From: Anaerolineales bacterium
GTDB lineage: Bacteria; Chloroflexota; Anaerolineae; 4572-78; NAK82
Length of the DNA stretch: 5,658 bases
Assembly: GCA_024643945.1 (NCBI GenBank)
Contig: JAHELX010000428.1
Coordinates: forward strand, 1 to 5,658
Direction: 5' to 3'
Positions 5,391-5,658 of this stretch are shown in pieces. Positions within the stretch are counted from its first letter, which is position 1; every line of letters starts with the position of its first letter. Under the pieces are notes generated by a model that saw only the letters and a program-made list of their open reading frames with translations, searched no databases and was not told the DNA's origin. The position numbers were made by a program, and so were the translations under genes.

Positions 5391-5658
5391 ATGCGTGAGA
5401 AAAGGCTAAAAGCACTGCAGGATGCACTTGACCTGAAGCAAAAAGAGCTGGACCTGATGACGGCCATTGACGAGATCCGCGATAGCGTGCCCGAACCGGG
5501 AGCCATGCTGAAGGAGATCGTCGACCTCCTGGCCGACCGCTTCGAGGCAGATCTCTGCTTGCTGTTCCTGCTGGATCACGAAACGGGAGAGGCCAGGTTG
5601 ACAGCGGCCAACGACCGCAGCCAGCAACTGGGCCAACTGGAGCAGGTCATCAGCCGCC
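5391..5658 (+). CDS. GAF-domain sensor protein, N-terminal fragment
   Basis: Eighty-nine codons are visible, and the frame is still open at the window edge. Residues 1-27 form a charged helix with coiled-coil character (KALQDALDLKQKELDLM). From about 28 the sequence matches the start of a GAF domain: the helix TAIDEIRDSVPEPGAMLKEI, then VDLLADRFEADLCLLFLLD, a turn HETGEA and strand RLTAAND. GAF domains bind small ligands such as cyclic nucleotides, haem or bilins, or act as dimerisation sensors; the output domain (kinase, phosphatase, cyclase or other) lies beyond the window. ATG 5391 is the only reasonable start: the frame is closed upstream by TGA 5352 with no other start between, and a GGGGGAAGG purine tract (5373-5381) stands 9 nt before it. 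It follows the small protein gene by 120 nt on the same strand, so it may give sensory input to the peptidase pair, but it could equally be an independent gene. Confidence 0.85.
   Translation, partial: MREKRLKALQDALDLKQKELDLMTAIDEIRDSVPEPGAMLKEIVDLLADRFEADLCLLFLLDHETGEARLTAANDRSQQLGQLEQVISR

Overview
The window is mid-50s % GC by eye and comes from a free-living bacterium with large multidomain signalling and peptidase genes. The linker V-Y-L-P-V-V-L-K behind a BACON-like domain, a caspase-family peptidase next to a TPR-CHAT protein, and a GAF sensor together suggest Chloroflexota (Anaerolineae/Chloroflexia-like) or a similarly complex filamentous lineage. This placement is inference: no rRNA or marker gene is present.

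Layout, all on the + strand: (1) bases 1-1238, the 3' part of a gene whose product carries a BACON-like beta-sandwich followed by a metacaspase-type C14 peptidase domain with an intact His/Cys dyad and a calcium-type EF-hand loop. (2) Bases 1239-1282, a 44-nt gap with a small GC-rich hairpin and a good ribosome binding site. (3) Bases 1283-4855, a 1190-residue protein with about a dozen 46-residue TPR-like units and a C-terminal CHAT peptidase domain with an intact His987/Cys1030 dyad. (4) Bases 4848-5270, a 140-residue, mostly helical protein I do not recognise, whose start overlaps the CHAT stop by 8 nt. (5) Bases 5271-5390, a 120-nt leader with an inverted repeat and an orphan perfect Shine-Dalgarno. 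(6) Bases 5391-5658, the first 89 codons of a GAF-domain protein that runs off the window.

Two caspase-superfamily (clan CD) peptidases of different type lie side by side. The second is translationally coupled to a small protein and followed by a sensor domain. The simplest reading is a sensing and proteolysis module of the kind found in bacterial conflict, programmed-death or stress systems. In that reading the TPR array is the sensor or scaffold, CHAT is the protease, and the small protein is a regulator, adaptor or substrate. The family assignments for the caspase, TPR-CHAT and GAF genes are well supported by motifs; the system-level function is inference. No CRISPR array, tRNA, rRNA or insertion sequence was seen, and no stretch over 300 nt lacks a gene.
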